Assembly: GCF_027474825.1 (NCBI RefSeq)
Contig: NZ_CP107030.1
Location: 2,300,529 to 2,364,528, forward strand
Reading direction: 5' to 3'
Length of the DNA: 64,000 bases
DNA from: Maribacter halichondriae
Lineage (GTDB): Bacteria; Bacteroidota; Bacteroidia; Flavobacteriales; Flavobacteriaceae
A program made the translations under genes and the position numbers. The stretch's first letter is position 1. Each line of letters begins with the position of its first letter. Positions 53,552 through 62,684 of this stretch are shown here, one piece after another. Under the pieces are notes generated by a model. That model did no database searches, had not been told where the DNA came from, and was given only the letters and a program-made list of their open reading frames with translations.

Positions 53552-54610
53552 TCAGTGATTCGGAGAAATGGGTTTTGGGTTTTGCATCGTTCTATAGAAA
53601 TCCTCTAGAATGTTTTCCCTATCGAAGTTTTCCCAAAGAATTATTTTACGGTCATTGGTCGGTCGTTCCGCCCATTGATTATTTATCAAAATCGGGCATG
53701 GAATTTCCCGGGTTTCTCCCCAATCGTCATTCTTTAAAATCGCAAGGGCCGCCATATCGAAAAGAGGTCTTGATGGTGTTACCTCCGAAGTGCCCATATG
53801 GTCGAAAATATGCTCAAAAAGATTTACGGCGTAATCGCCAAAAGTCTCGAAAGTGCCACCGTGGCGACCGACGATCGGTTCGGTAGCTTTAGGGCCGAGA
53901 CCTGCCATTTTTTGATTAACCTCGGTTTTGGTTACAGCGACGGCATCGGTGCCTGAAGGTTTTCCATAACGAACCGTGACCATCTCGAAAGGAATTTTAC
54001 TGTTCAGCACATAGTTCATCGCAATGGTATCGTTATCTTGATTATACTCACCAGGTTCGGGATAGTTGCTTCCCAGCCAAACAATTTTTGTACGCTCGGC
54101 GAAACTCGGGTCTTTCTTCAAGGCTAGGGCAATATTGGTCAGTTTGCCGACCGCAACTACGATTACGGAATCTTTTTTAGTTTCTTCCAAGATGAAATTG
54201 ACACCATCTTGTCCGTCATAATTGGTAGGGTCGAAGTTTTCCGAAATTTCCTTGAAATTGCCCTCGGCCCCTTTTAAAAGTGGGGTTGCCCCTTTTAAGT
54301 TGCACAATTGCATGATTCGTTCTGCTTCGTCGTAGTGGCCTTGAACATCAGGGTCATTTCTTGTTGCGTTTACGGTAATTCCCTTTACATTGAACACATC
54401 CCCGTTGAATAACATATAGGCGATGGCGAATTGATCGTCAAGCTCGTTATTGGCATCGGTATCGAAAATTACTTTTAGTTTTTGGGAAGCATCTTTCACA
54501 TCACTATTCCCAATCGGATTTTCTTTAGCCTGTTTTGCCTTTTCTTCTTTGCAGGAAGAAACTAAGAACAAAATAGGCGACAAGAGCAAGAGCATTATTT
54601 TCAATTTCAT
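53552..54610 (-). CDS. Lipoprotein nucleoside hydrolase (IUNH family)
   Basis: 352 residues: lipoprotein signal (LSPILFLVSSCKE, Cys near residue 20), then the nucleoside hydrolase calcium site (IFDTDANNELDDQFAIAYML, residues about 48-67) and VVAVGKLTNIALAL. It splits the N-glycosidic bond of ribonucleosides or related compounds, here on the periplasmic side of a membrane. Enzymes with a similar domain also act on other ribosides. Single gene, leftward, no close partner. Confidence 0.9.
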   Translation of the reverse strand: MKLKIMLLLLSPILFLVSSCKEEKAKQAKENPIGNSDVKDASQKLKVIFDTDANNELDDQFAIAYMLFNGDVFNVKGITVNATRNDPDVQGHYDEAERIMQLCNLKGATPLLKGAEGNFKEISENFDPTNYDGQDGVNFILEETKKDSVIVVAVGKLTNIALALKKDPSFAERTKIVWLGSNYPEPGEYNQDNDTIAMNYVLNSKIPFEMVTVRYGKPSGTDAVAVTKTEVNQKMAGLGPKATEPIVGRHGGTFETFGDYAVNLFEHIFDHMGTSEVTPSRPLFDMAALAILKNDDWGETREIPCPILINNQWAERPTNDRKIILWENFDRENILEDFYRTMQNPKPISPNH

Positions 54611-54656
54611 GGGTGGATGTTTTTAGTTGGAAACGGAAATTACGAAAAAATGGGAT

Positions 54657-54685
54657 TGTCTTTGCGAGCGTAGCGAAGCAATGTA
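54657..54685. repeat. Half copy of the REP-like repeat
   Basis: The wording 'tgtctttgcgagcgtagcgaagcaatgta' matches one arm of the palindromic repeat at 30933-31049 and 31739-31856. The second arm is missing. It sits directly after the HDAC-family gene's stop codon. Confidence 0.55.
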
Positions 54686-54687
54686 AA

Positions 54688-55590
54688 TTAAAAGAAAATT
54701 TTTTGGGCCGCCCGAAACGTATTTGCATGTGCCTCAACGATAATTTTAATGTCAGGGGAATAACCACCACCCATGCTGCACTGAACAGGTATTTGATTTT
54801 TATGACAGGTTTCGAGCACAAATTCATCCCGTTGTTTGCAGCCGGTAATGGTCATTGACAATGTACCGAGTTTATCGGTTGCGATAACATCGACTCCAGA
54901 GAGGTAGAAGATAAAATCAGGACTTACGGTATCGATAAGTTTGGGAAGATTCTCTTTCAATATGGAAAGATATTCTGAATCTTTTGTTCCTTTTTTTAAA
55001 GGAATATCCAAATCGGATTGTTCTTTTTTAAAGGGATAATTTCCCTCCCCGTGTATGGAAAAGGTAAATACGGAAGCATCGTTTTGAAAGATTTCCGCTG
55101 TACCATTACCTTGGTGAACATCTAAATCTATAATCAAAACTTTCTTTGCCAAACCTATGGCCTGAAGATATCGTGCACCTATGGCCTGATCGTTTAGCAT
55201 GCAAAAAGCTTCGCCCCGATCGGTATAGGCGTGATGTGTGCCTCCGGCAACATTCATGGCGACACCATGTTCCATGGCAAATTCACAGGCTTTTATCGTG
55301 CCATCGGCAATAATACGTTCACGTTCTACCAAAACCTCGGATAATGGAAAACCGATTTTTCGAGCCTCCTTTGGTGGAATTTTGATGTTCAATAAATCAT
55401 AGTAGTACTCCGGATCATGGACCGCAACGATATACTTGTCATTGGGTATTTCAGGCTTGAAAAAATTGTCGGACTCACATGTGCCTTCATGGAGCAATTG
55501 CTTGGGCAACAACTCGTATTTCAACATCGGAAAGCGATGGCCCTCAGGCAATGGGTGTTTGTAAATGGGGTGGTAGGCTATTTTGAGCAC
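54688..55590 (-). CDS. Histone deacetylase family deacylase
   Basis: 300 residues of the arginase/deacetylase superfamily: GGTHHAY (His pair), DLDVHQGNGTAEIF (metal Asp and His) and the later LSGVDVIATDKLG segment. In bacteria such zinc enzymes remove acetyl groups from acetoin-related proteins, polyamines or other amines; the native substrate here is unknown. The start is GTG (55590), six bases after the metG stop, so the two genes form an operon. Confidence 0.9.
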   Translation of the reverse strand: MLKIAYHPIYKHPLPEGHRFPMLKYELLPKQLLHEGTCESDNFFKPEIPNDKYIVAVHDPEYYYDLLNIKIPPKEARKIGFPLSEVLVERERIIADGTIKACEFAMEHGVAMNVAGGTHHAYTDRGEAFCMLNDQAIGARYLQAIGLAKKVLIIDLDVHQGNGTAEIFQNDASVFTFSIHGEGNYPFKKEQSDLDIPLKKGTKDSEYLSILKENLPKLIDTVSPDFIFYLSGVDVIATDKLGTLSMTITGCKQRDEFVLETCHKNQIPVQCSMGGGYSPDIKIIVEAHANTFRAAQKIFF

Positions 55591-55595
55591 CGTTA

Positions 55596-57695
55596 TTAAC
55601 TGATTATCCCCCCATCCCCAACACTATCCTCATCAGGGTTGACAAAAACCAATTTGCCATCTGCGCCTTCGGCCAATAAAATCATGCCCTGACTTTCCGT
55701 GCCGCGCAATTTTCTCGGGGCCAAATTGATAAGTACGGTAACTTTTCTACCAATCAGTTCTTCGGCTGTAAAGTGTTCGGCGATGCCCGAAACTATAGTT
55801 CGGGTATCCAGTCCCGTATCGACTTTCATGACCATCAACTTATCTGTTTTCGGCATTTTTTCGGCCTCTAAAATGGTACCGACGCGCATGTCGAGTTTAG
55901 AAAAGTCTTCGTAAGTAATCGTATCTTTTTGTGGCATAAGGGTTTTGCTTTCGTTCTCGCCTGTGCCGAGCGCAGCCGAAGTATTAGATTTTTTGGTGGC
56001 TTCTAGCTTATCGAGTTGGGCTTGAATTTCTTCATCCTCTACTTTTCTGAAAAGGAGTTCGGCCTTTCCGATTTGGTGGCTGGAGGGGAGGAGGGGTTCA
56101 TTAGACGATACGTTCTCCCAAGAGGTCTCGACTGCGCTCGACCGGACAGCAAGCATTTTTTTCAGCTTGTCAGAGGTAAACGGCAAAAACGGTTCGCTCA
56201 AAACGGCAAGTGCGGTTGCGATTTGAAGGGCGACGAACATGATGGTCTTGACTCTTTCTTCGTCTTCTTTGATAACCTTCCAAGGTTCTTCGTCGGCGAG
56301 ATATTTATTTCCCAAACGGGCCAAGTTCATCAGTTCTTGACTAGCTTCCCTGAATCGATACCGTTCAATGGAACTTGAGATAATTTCCGGGTATTTTCGT
56401 AATTGATCCAACGTCTCTTGGTCGACATCCGAAAATTTTCCAGGAATAGGCACCTTTCCATCATAATACTTATCGGTCAAAACGACCACCCGATTGATAA
56501 AGTTCCCGAAAATCGCTACGAGTTCATTGTTATTGCGTGCCTGAAAGTCCTTCCATGTAAAATCATTGTCCTTAGTCTCGGGTGCATTGGCGGTCAATGT
56601 GTATCGAAGAACATCCTGCATATCAGGGAATTCCTGTAAATATTCATGCAACCATACCGCCCAGTTTTTTGAGGTAGAGAGTTTGTTTCCCTCCAAATTC
56701 AAAAACTCATTGGCAGGTACGTTTTCCGGAAGAATAAAATCTCCGTGAGACTTCAAAATCGCAGGGAAAATAATACAATGGAAAACGATATTGTCCTTAC
56801 CGATAAAATGGACCAGTTTGGTGTCCTTATCTTTCCAATAGGGTTCCCAATCCTTTCCTTCCCGTTCGGCCCATTCTTTGGTTGACGAAATATATCCGAT
56901 GGGCGCATCGAACCAAACGTACAAAACTTTTCCTTCGCCGCCCTCCACCGGAACGGGTATGCCCCAATCCAAATCACGTGTTACGGCACGAGGTTCGAGG
57001 CCGCCATCGATCCATGATTTGCACTGGCCATAGACGTTGGGTTTCCAATCGTTTTTATGTCCTTCTAGAATCCATTCCCTAAGAAATTCTTCGTACCGAT
57101 CTAAAGGCAGAAACCAATGCTTGGTCTCTTTTGTTGTGGGTACACTACCAGTAATGGTCGATTTTGGATTGATAAGATCCGTGGCATTCAGTGATGAGCC
57201 ACAATTTTCACACTGATCGCCGTACGCTTCTTCGTGACCGCATTTCGGACATGTGCCTACTACAAAGCGGTCCGCTAAAAATTGTTTTGCTTCCTCGTCA
57301 TATAACTGTGCGGTGGTCTCTTCGATAAAATCACCTTGGTCATATAATTTTATGAAAAAATCAGAAGCGGTTTTATGGTGAACTTCCCGTGAGGTACGCG
57401 AATAATTGTCAAAGGTAATCCCGAAATCTTGAAAGGACTTTCGTATGATACCGTCATATTTGTCGATGACCTCTTTTGGGGTAATGCCCTCCTTTTTGGC
57501 TTTCATAGAAATAGCGACCCCATGCTCATCGCTTCCGCAGACAAAGACGATATCGTTACCGGTCAGGCGCAAGTATCGTGCATAGATATCCGCAGGAACA
57601 TAAACTCCCGCCAGATGTCCAATATGAATGGGGCCATTGGTATAGGGCAGAGCGGCAGTAATCGTGTATCGTTTCGGATTTGCTTCTTGAGGCAT
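55596..57695 (-). CDS. metG: Methionyl-tRNA synthetase
   Basis: 699 residues from the ATG at 57695; the longer frame lacks a sensible start. Class I signatures are HIGH-type PIHIGHLAG near residues 22-30 and KMSKS-type NKLSTSK near 335. A zinc-knuckle ([18 protein letters not shown]) is present near 145-165. A C-terminal tRNA-binding (Trbp111-like) domain ([16 protein letters not shown]) covers the last 110 residues. Two linker segments between catalytic and tRNA-binding parts resemble dispersed repeat DNA read in frame. It charges tRNA-Met with methionine and is essential. Confidence 0.95.
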   Translation of the reverse strand: MPQEANPKRYTITAALPYTNGPIHIGHLAGVYVPADIYARYLRLTGNDIVFVCGSDEHGVAISMKAKKEGITPKEVIDKYDGIIRKSFQDFGITFDNYSRTSREVHHKTASDFFIKLYDQGDFIEETTAQLYDEEAKQFLADRFVVGTCPKCGHEEAYGDQCENCGSSLNATDLINPKSTITGSVPTTKETKHWFLPLDRYEEFLREWILEGHKNDWKPNVYGQCKSWIDGGLEPRAVTRDLDWGIPVPVEGGEGKVLYVWFDAPIGYISSTKEWAEREGKDWEPYWKDKDTKLVHFIGKDNIVFHCIIFPAILKSHGDFILPENVPANEFLNLEGNKLSTSKNWAVWLHEYLQEFPDMQDVLRYTLTANAPETKDNDFTWKDFQARNNNELVAIFGNFINRVVVLTDKYYDGKVPIPGKFSDVDQETLDQLRKYPEIISSSIERYRFREASQELMNLARLGNKYLADEEPWKVIKEDEERVKTIMFVALQIATALAVLSEPFLPFTSDKLKKMLAVRSSAVETSWENVSSNEPLLPSSHQIGKAELLFRKVEDEEIQAQLDKLEATKKSNTSAALGTGENESKTLMPQKDTITYEDFSKLDMRVGTILEAEKMPKTDKLMVMKVDTGLDTRTIVSGIAEHFTAEELIGRKVTVLINLAPRKLRGTESQGMILLAEGADGKLVFVNPDEDSVGDGGIIS

Positions 57696-57781
57696 CGAGA
57701 ATAAAATTAAGCCCCAAAAATACAGATTTTTGCGAGTGGAATACCTAGAAAACCCCAAGAATATAATCGTAACGGGACTTA

Positions 57782-57941
57782 GAGACTGTTTTGAAATATG
57801 TCGGTTATTTTGTTATGCCCCTTTTTGCGCCATTTTAGACAAAATTTTATACCGTAGCTATGGCTATGCTATAAAATTTTGTCTAAAATGGAATCAAAAA
57901 TGACCTATAATAATTCTAATCACACATTTCAAAACAGTCTC
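57782..57941. mobile_element. MITE-like element with terminal inverted repeats and a TTA target duplication
   Basis: 160 bases without an ORF. The ends are GAGACTGTTTTGAAAT and its exact complement, bordered on both sides by TTA (57779-57781 and 57942-57944). The interior holds a perfect 22-bp inverted repeat (57830-57851 with 57870-57891) around an 18-base centre. Ends, three-base duplication and lack of coding capacity fit a miniature inverted-repeat element; the TTA duplication would suit an IS5/IS1031-like transposase, which is inference. Confidence 0.7.
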
Positions 57942-57950
57942 TTAAAACAC

Positions 57951-57985
57951 AAAACCCTCGGAGTGTCCGAAGACACCGCCGAAGG
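57951..57985 (-). terminator. Strong rho-independent terminator of the DUF1501 gene
   Basis: On the minus strand the sequence forms CCTTCGG...CCGAGGG with an inner stem GTGTC-TTCG-GACAC (a stable TTCG tetraloop), followed by TTTTGTGTTTT. It lies 25 bases after the DUF1501 stop codon. The MITE-like element begins within ten bases of the T tract. Confidence 0.8.
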
Positions 57986-58009
57986 TTAAGTTACATAGTG
58001 GGGGTCTTG

Positions 58010-59716
58010 TTAAGCGACCATAACCGATTTACTCATTTTCTGGTCCTGCACCTGTATTCTATAAATATATTTACCGGCCGCGAGATGTTGTGGCATACGT
58101 TCGCGAATATTGATTTCGGTCGAACCTTCGGTCATCATCTCATTGAAGATGGTGCCTACCTGTTGCCCTAGAATATTGAACAACTTGATATCGACGTGTG
58201 CGGTAAAAGCCATTTCAAGATAAATATGGGGCATACTGTCCGTTGGATAAAATGGCTTGTGTACGATGGCATCAAGCAATGCAGGTGTTGGCTCCGTAGG
58301 TTCTTGTGATGGTATGGTAGGTTCACCATCGCTGTACGCAATATCCGGGAAATCGACACCACTACAATTGAACCCGAGATTTACCGGTGCGTATGTATGT
58401 TGCAACAAATGCTGTTCTACCAAAGGAATATCGACGCACAACCATTCGGCCAAGACCGTGGCATAGAGGTCTCTAAAATCCATAGTGAATTCAAGGTTTC
58501 CGCGTCCATCAGGATTTTCCAATGTAGGATGTTCGCCAACAAATGCACTCCCATTGAGTCCCGAACCGAAGAACAGGGTCGGGGCCGCCTTGCCATGATC
58601 CGTGCCATTGGAACCGTTCTCAAAAATTCGTCTACCGAATTCGGAGAAAGTCATACTCAAAACTTTTTCATCTTGTTGGGTACATGCCAAATCTTCATAG
58701 AAATTGTCAATCGCTATTGATAAATTGCTCATCAATCTTTCATGGGCCAAAGGCTGATTACCATGCGTATCGAAACCACCCATTGAAATCATGTATACCT
58801 TTGTACCTAAGTTTCCTTTTATCAAATTCGCCAGTAGCGCTAGTTGCTTAGCGAAGTTATTGTCTTGATATTCAACACCACATTGCAATTCTAAACCTCG
58901 CATGTATGCCGCATGTATTTTACCGGCATACTCATTCGTTACGTTCGAGACGCCTCGTAAATATTTGATTTGATCGCCATACATACAAGTGTCATCTACT
59001 TCGTCGACCGAATACGGAAAGCCTGTTTCGGCAATTTGCTGTAACTGCTCTACATTATTTGTCACGAAGGCATAATTGGTTTCCTCGCCTTCGAAGACCA
59101 AACTACCATAATTTCCTATTTGGATGGCAGCGGGTCCTTCGGGTCGACTACCCGGAAAATCAGATAGGTAATCGGGATACAGATGTTCGAAGTGTCGCCC
59201 CATCCATCCGGTATCAAGTCCTGAAAAACCAGTCGTCTGTAAATCGGTATTCGCGAAAATATCGGATCCCGTAAAATGCGATAGACTCTGATTTTGATAA
59301 CCTACACCGTGAACGGCTTTGAACTTACCCTCGGCCCACATGGGCTGCAATGCATTCATATAGGAAGGGATACCGAATTCATCCGTCAATTTTAAGACTT
59401 TACTTTCGGGGATATAGATATTCGGCCTTGCGTTGGCATAGGCGTCATATTGTTCTATAGGTATAACGGTACTTAGACCGTCATTACCACCTGATAGCCG
59501 AATGAGAATCAAAATATTGTCAGTTTCAGCGGCGGCAATGGCCGAAGTTAAAGGAGAAGGTGCTGAAGCAGTCAAAAAATTACTGCCCAGCATCATCGAT
59601 CCAGAACCGGCGATGCCCAAGGCCTGTAAAAAGGAACGTCGGCTCCAGTTTTTATGTTCGTCGTCGTGGCCATCATGTTGTAGGCCTTTATATGGGGTGT
59701 TGAGTTTATTGCACAT
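58010..59716 (-). CDS. DUF1501 protein with Tat signal and type IX sorting domain
   Basis: 568 residues. The N-terminus has a twin-arginine motif (SRRSFLQALGIAG, residues about 26-38). The DUF1501 (sulfatase-like fold) core follows, with RLSGGNDGLSTVIP and SEFGRRIFENGSNGTDHGKA. A type A type IX secretion C-terminal domain ends the protein (VDIKLFNILGQQVGTIF, then LAAGKYIYRIQV and KSVMVA). It follows the DUF1800 gene by 11 bases; the two families are regularly paired but their function is not established. Confidence 0.9.
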   Translation of the reverse strand: MCNKLNTPYKGLQHDGHDDEHKNWSRRSFLQALGIAGSGSMMLGSNFLTASAPSPLTSAIAAAETDNILILIRLSGGNDGLSTVIPIEQYDAYANARPNIYIPESKVLKLTDEFGIPSYMNALQPMWAEGKFKAVHGVGYQNQSLSHFTGSDIFANTDLQTTGFSGLDTGWMGRHFEHLYPDYLSDFPGSRPEGPAAIQIGNYGSLVFEGEETNYAFVTNNVEQLQQIAETGFPYSVDEVDDTCMYGDQIKYLRGVSNVTNEYAGKIHAAYMRGLELQCGVEYQDNNFAKQLALLANLIKGNLGTKVYMISMGGFDTHGNQPLAHERLMSNLSIAIDNFYEDLACTQQDEKVLSMTFSEFGRRIFENGSNGTDHGKAAPTLFFGSGLNGSAFVGEHPTLENPDGRGNLEFTMDFRDLYATVLAEWLCVDIPLVEQHLLQHTYAPVNLGFNCSGVDFPDIAYSDGEPTIPSQEPTEPTPALLDAIVHKPFYPTDSMPHIYLEMAFTAHVDIKLFNILGQQVGTIFNEMMTEGSTEINIRERMPQHLAAGKYIYRIQVQDQKMSKSVMVA

Positions 59717-59727
59717 AATCGTAGGTT

Positions 59728-61263
59728 TTATTTGAGTTGAAATTCTGGTTGTCTTGAGAGATGTTTTAACAATTCTCTCACCTGCATGGGTACGGCTTGG
59801 CTAACTGCAAGTATCCATTGGCTAGTACCATCCTGTATATAATCATCAGAATAATAGATTTCAGGGACCTCTTCTATCTTAAAGGCCGACATACAATTCT
59901 CGAACTCTTGTGGCGTGTACATGCCTTTGGGTGTAATTTTATTCACGATGGCCTGTACCACTATTTCTGGGTTACTAGTATTCATTTGAGCACTACCGAC
60001 GGCAGCCAGTGCAAAGGCCCTAAACTGTTCGTCATCGGAATCATAGAATCCATCAATAAGAGTGACCATCGTCAACCAACGCCCAATTATAAAATTGGTA
60101 TTGATCCATTGGCGGTCTCTTTGCCAACCGGCCACATCGACAGGATCAAATAGTTCTTGGCCCAACAAACCACTGTAATTGATCATAGTTTCGATCGTGG
60201 TATTGTTGTAGCTGAAATTAGTTTCCGTGAGAAAGTTGAAATAAATATCGTACGGACTCTTAATAATGACCCCAATAGCCTCATCATCAAAAAAGTGTTG
60301 GCTCTTAAAAAGTTGGGATAATACCGGTGCGATTTCAAAATTATTGGCCACAAAGGTATCTGCCAATCCGTTTATGATTGCCTGTGGATGTCCTGTTGGA
60401 TAGGTGCCTCCGACATTGATATCTTCCTGTTTTGAATCGGGATGTACGAAGAACTCATAGAACTTGGTACAGATAAATCTTCCGATTTCAGTAGCACGTT
60501 GCTCAAAAAGTATATTGATAACATCATCATAACCCCAATTCCCGGTCTGGCCGAATATCGTCTTGGGGCCGGTATCATGTTTGGTCGGGTCAAAGGTAAC
60601 GGCCTCACAGCCTAGTTCACCGCGTTCTACATATCCGGTAATGGCTTTGGCCGTTTCGATGATATCATTCTCATCATAACCGTTACCGTCACCTAACGTG
60701 AAAAGCTCATAGAGCTCACGGGCATAATTTTCATTGGGATTGTTGCCGTTGTTGAAAACACCATCTAAATAATACAGCATGGCATCTGTCAGACCGATTT
60801 CACTTACGAAAGTCTTAAAATTGGCAATGGCATTACGCTGAAGACAGTTGATGTATTTGTAAAGAAATGCATTACATTCATATACATCCAGTTCTGTCAC
60901 AAAATGGTTGCTCCAGAAAAAGCTCAAGCGATCTCTAAGATTATTGGTGAACAGGTCGTTGCCGTAGGTCAGTTGCCACTCTGCACGTTGTTGGTTCCTC
61001 AGCTGGTTCGCCGCATCATCGTCTGCGGGGTAATTACTGTTGTTCCAATTCGCCCAGGCAGGTGCCGGAGAAGGGGCTTTCCCTACAGCTTCACTTATCA
61101 GCGCATCTACTAAGGCACCAGCTTGTCCATTTTCTGCGGAGTCGATGGTGCTTACAGAGGCACTAAAGCCAAGTCTTCTGTACAAATGCGCCGCCCTATA
61201 TTTATCCAAAGGGGTTGTGTAAGGCGCTAATGTAGAGGTATTACAATTAACGAAATATTCCAT
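59728..61263 (-). CDS. DUF1800 family protein
   Basis: 511 residues with the family's start (AAHLYRRLGFSAS), the central RLSFFWSNHFVT motif and NENYARELYELFTLGDG. No signal peptide or membrane segment is clear. DUF1800 genes are almost always next to DUF1501 genes, as here (11-base gap, same strand, DUF1800 first). Biochemical function is unknown; a role together with the exported DUF1501 partner is likely. Confidence 0.9.
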   Translation of the reverse strand: MEYFVNCNTSTLAPYTTPLDKYRAAHLYRRLGFSASVSTIDSAENGQAGALVDALISEAVGKAPSPAPAWANWNNSNYPADDDAANQLRNQQRAEWQLTYGNDLFTNNLRDRLSFFWSNHFVTELDVYECNAFLYKYINCLQRNAIANFKTFVSEIGLTDAMLYYLDGVFNNGNNPNENYARELYELFTLGDGNGYDENDIIETAKAITGYVERGELGCEAVTFDPTKHDTGPKTIFGQTGNWGYDDVINILFEQRATEIGRFICTKFYEFFVHPDSKQEDINVGGTYPTGHPQAIINGLADTFVANNFEIAPVLSQLFKSQHFFDDEAIGVIIKSPYDIYFNFLTETNFSYNNTTIETMINYSGLLGQELFDPVDVAGWQRDRQWINTNFIIGRWLTMVTLIDGFYDSDDEQFRAFALAAVGSAQMNTSNPEIVVQAIVNKITPKGMYTPQEFENCMSAFKIEEVPEIYYSDDYIQDGTSQWILAVSQAVPMQVRELLKHLSRQPEFQLK

Positions 61264-61457
61264 AGTTTTAAGGTTAAGAACAGTTCATGTGCGTAGGGGG
61301 CAGTTTCTTAACGCTTCAATGGTTTGGATAGTATCTTAATCCAAGTTTTTTCGTTGAATGGTTTGCCAATTTATGAACTTACGAGAGAATATGCCGTTCA
61401 AGTACGCATATTTTCGATGAAATACACGTTTTTGATACACTAAAGCAAGTACTGGTA

Positions 61458-61817
61458 ATGGGAAAACATAATGAGTTTGGCAAGGAGGGCGAACAGATTG
61501 CTGTTGATTATTTAATAAAAAAAGGTTATAAAATCAAATACCGGAATTACCGCTATCTGAAATCTGAAATCGATATCATCGCTCAAAAGGAAAATGTGCT
61601 TGCCATCGTTGAGGTACGGGCCAGGAGCAATGATCAAATTATAAACATCGCGGATACCATCACCCCGAAGAAAATCAAACTGCTGGTCATGGGCGCCGAC
61701 CATTATGTCACCGGACAAAACTTGGATGTTGAGGTACGTTTTGATATCATCGCCATTCTAAAAAACAAGAGAATCTTCAAAATAGACCATTTAGAGAGTG
61801 CCTTCTATCATTTTTGA
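61458..61817 (+). CDS. YraN family endonuclease-like protein
   Basis: 119 residues (UPF0102), a small protein with a restriction-endonuclease-like fold: GKEGEQIAVDYLIKKGYKI, the catalytic-type SEIDIIAQKENVLAIVEV (Glu, Asp, Glu-x-Val) and a beta-rich end. YraN proteins are widespread and probably act on DNA or Holliday-junction-like structures, but the activity is not firmly known. The gene reads away from DUF1800 across a 194-base gap that holds no recognisable promoter. Confidence 0.9.
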   Translation: MGKHNEFGKEGEQIAVDYLIKKGYKIKYRNYRYLKSEIDIIAQKENVLAIVEVRARSNDQIINIADTITPKKIKLLVMGADHYVTGQNLDVEVRFDIIAILKNKRIFKIDHLESAFYHF

Positions 61818-61900
61818 ACATGTTCTAAATGGAATGATTTGTTTTATTTATAACATTTTGTTATTTTTGATTTGAATTCATCCAATCAAATCAGTGAAAT

Positions 61901-62560
61901 ATGAAAACTATTTCTTCTGTCGTCGAGCAGTACATTAAAAAGAAACCCTTTCTGCAAAGTGCTTTGGCACAAGGCATCATCAACCTTACGTCATTATCGC
62001 GCATTGTAAAGCCCGAAATTGAAAACGAATTGGGAAAGGATATTCGCAACGGGGCTATCGTTATGGCGTTGAAACGACTCTCCGACGATCTTGAATTTCG
62101 TGCGACCCATAAGATAATCAAGGTTCTGAAAAATATTGGCGAAATTACCGTACGTTCTTCCCTTACCGATTTTACCTTTCTGGTCTCCGATACCATTTTG
62201 GAAAACCAAACGCAACTGCTGAAAGAAGTAAATAAGAACAAAGATGTTTTTTATACCTCTTCACGTGGTGTGAACGAACTCAATATCGTAGTCAGTAACA
62301 TTTTAGATCGCACGGTAGAAGCACTTTTTGAAAATGAGCGATGCACCCAAAAAGCTGAAGAATTATCGTCTATCACCGTGAAACTTCCTGCGGAGAATGT
62401 TTCCGTACCCGGAATTTATTATTTCATTTTTCAACGTCTGGCTTGGGAAGGTATTGTATTGTACGAAGTCATTTCAACCACTAACGAGTTTACGATTCTG
62501 GTCGATGACAATCAGGTCGATATTGCCTTCAAGACCATTAAGGATTTAAAGACGCTTTAA
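61901..62560 (+). CDS. ACT-like domain protein of unknown function
   Basis: 219 residues. The N-terminal half is helical (VVEQYIKKKPFLQSALAQG; LTSLSRIVKPEIENELGK) and may bind nucleic acid or act as a dimerisation part. The C-terminal half resembles an ACT domain (ITVKLPAENVSVPGIYYFI, with the final VDIAFKTIKDL). Homologues are often labelled aspartate kinase because of the ACT part; no kinase domain is present. It follows yraN by 83 bases. Confidence 0.75.
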   Translation: MKTISSVVEQYIKKKPFLQSALAQGIINLTSLSRIVKPEIENELGKDIRNGAIVMALKRLSDDLEFRATHKIIKVLKNIGEITVRSSLTDFTFLVSDTILENQTQLLKEVNKNKDVFYTSSRGVNELNIVVSNILDRTVEALFENERCTQKAEELSSITVKLPAENVSVPGIYYFIFQRLAWEGIVLYEVISTTNEFTILVDDNQVDIAFKTIKDLKTL

Positions 62561-62574
62561 TATACGCATTCGCG

Positions 62575-62684
62575 ATCTCGATTTATCGGGAGAAGCGATC
62601 TGTTGAATTTTATCGGAGGATTCAATTGTCTTTTCGATAATAGAAAAGACAGATTACTTCGTCGCTTGCTCCTCGTAATTGCGT
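62575..62684. repeat. Divergent copy of the REP-like repeat
   Basis: The gap after the ACT-like gene holds 'gagaagcgatctgttg' and, as its partner, 'cagattacttcgtcgcttgctcctcgtaattgcg', the same wording as 30933-31049, with an extra internal hairpin (gtcttttcgataatagaaaagac). It lies between convergent genes. Confidence 0.65.

Larger units (their letters stand above)
57696..58009. other. Intergenic region between metG and the DUF1501 gene
   Basis: 314 bases without a gene. From left to right it holds the metG upstream region (57696-57778), a MITE-like palindromic element (57782-57941) and a strong leftward terminator (57951-57985) belonging to the DUF1501 gene. Confidence 0.8.

Noticed and set aside
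54688..55590. Eukaryotic transfer of a histone deacetylase
   Set aside because: The family is widespread in bacteria, and the gene's start and operon context with metG look native.
57782..57941. Small regulatory RNA gene
   Set aside because: The flanking TTA duplication and exact terminal repeats fit a miniature mobile element better; no promoter was seen.
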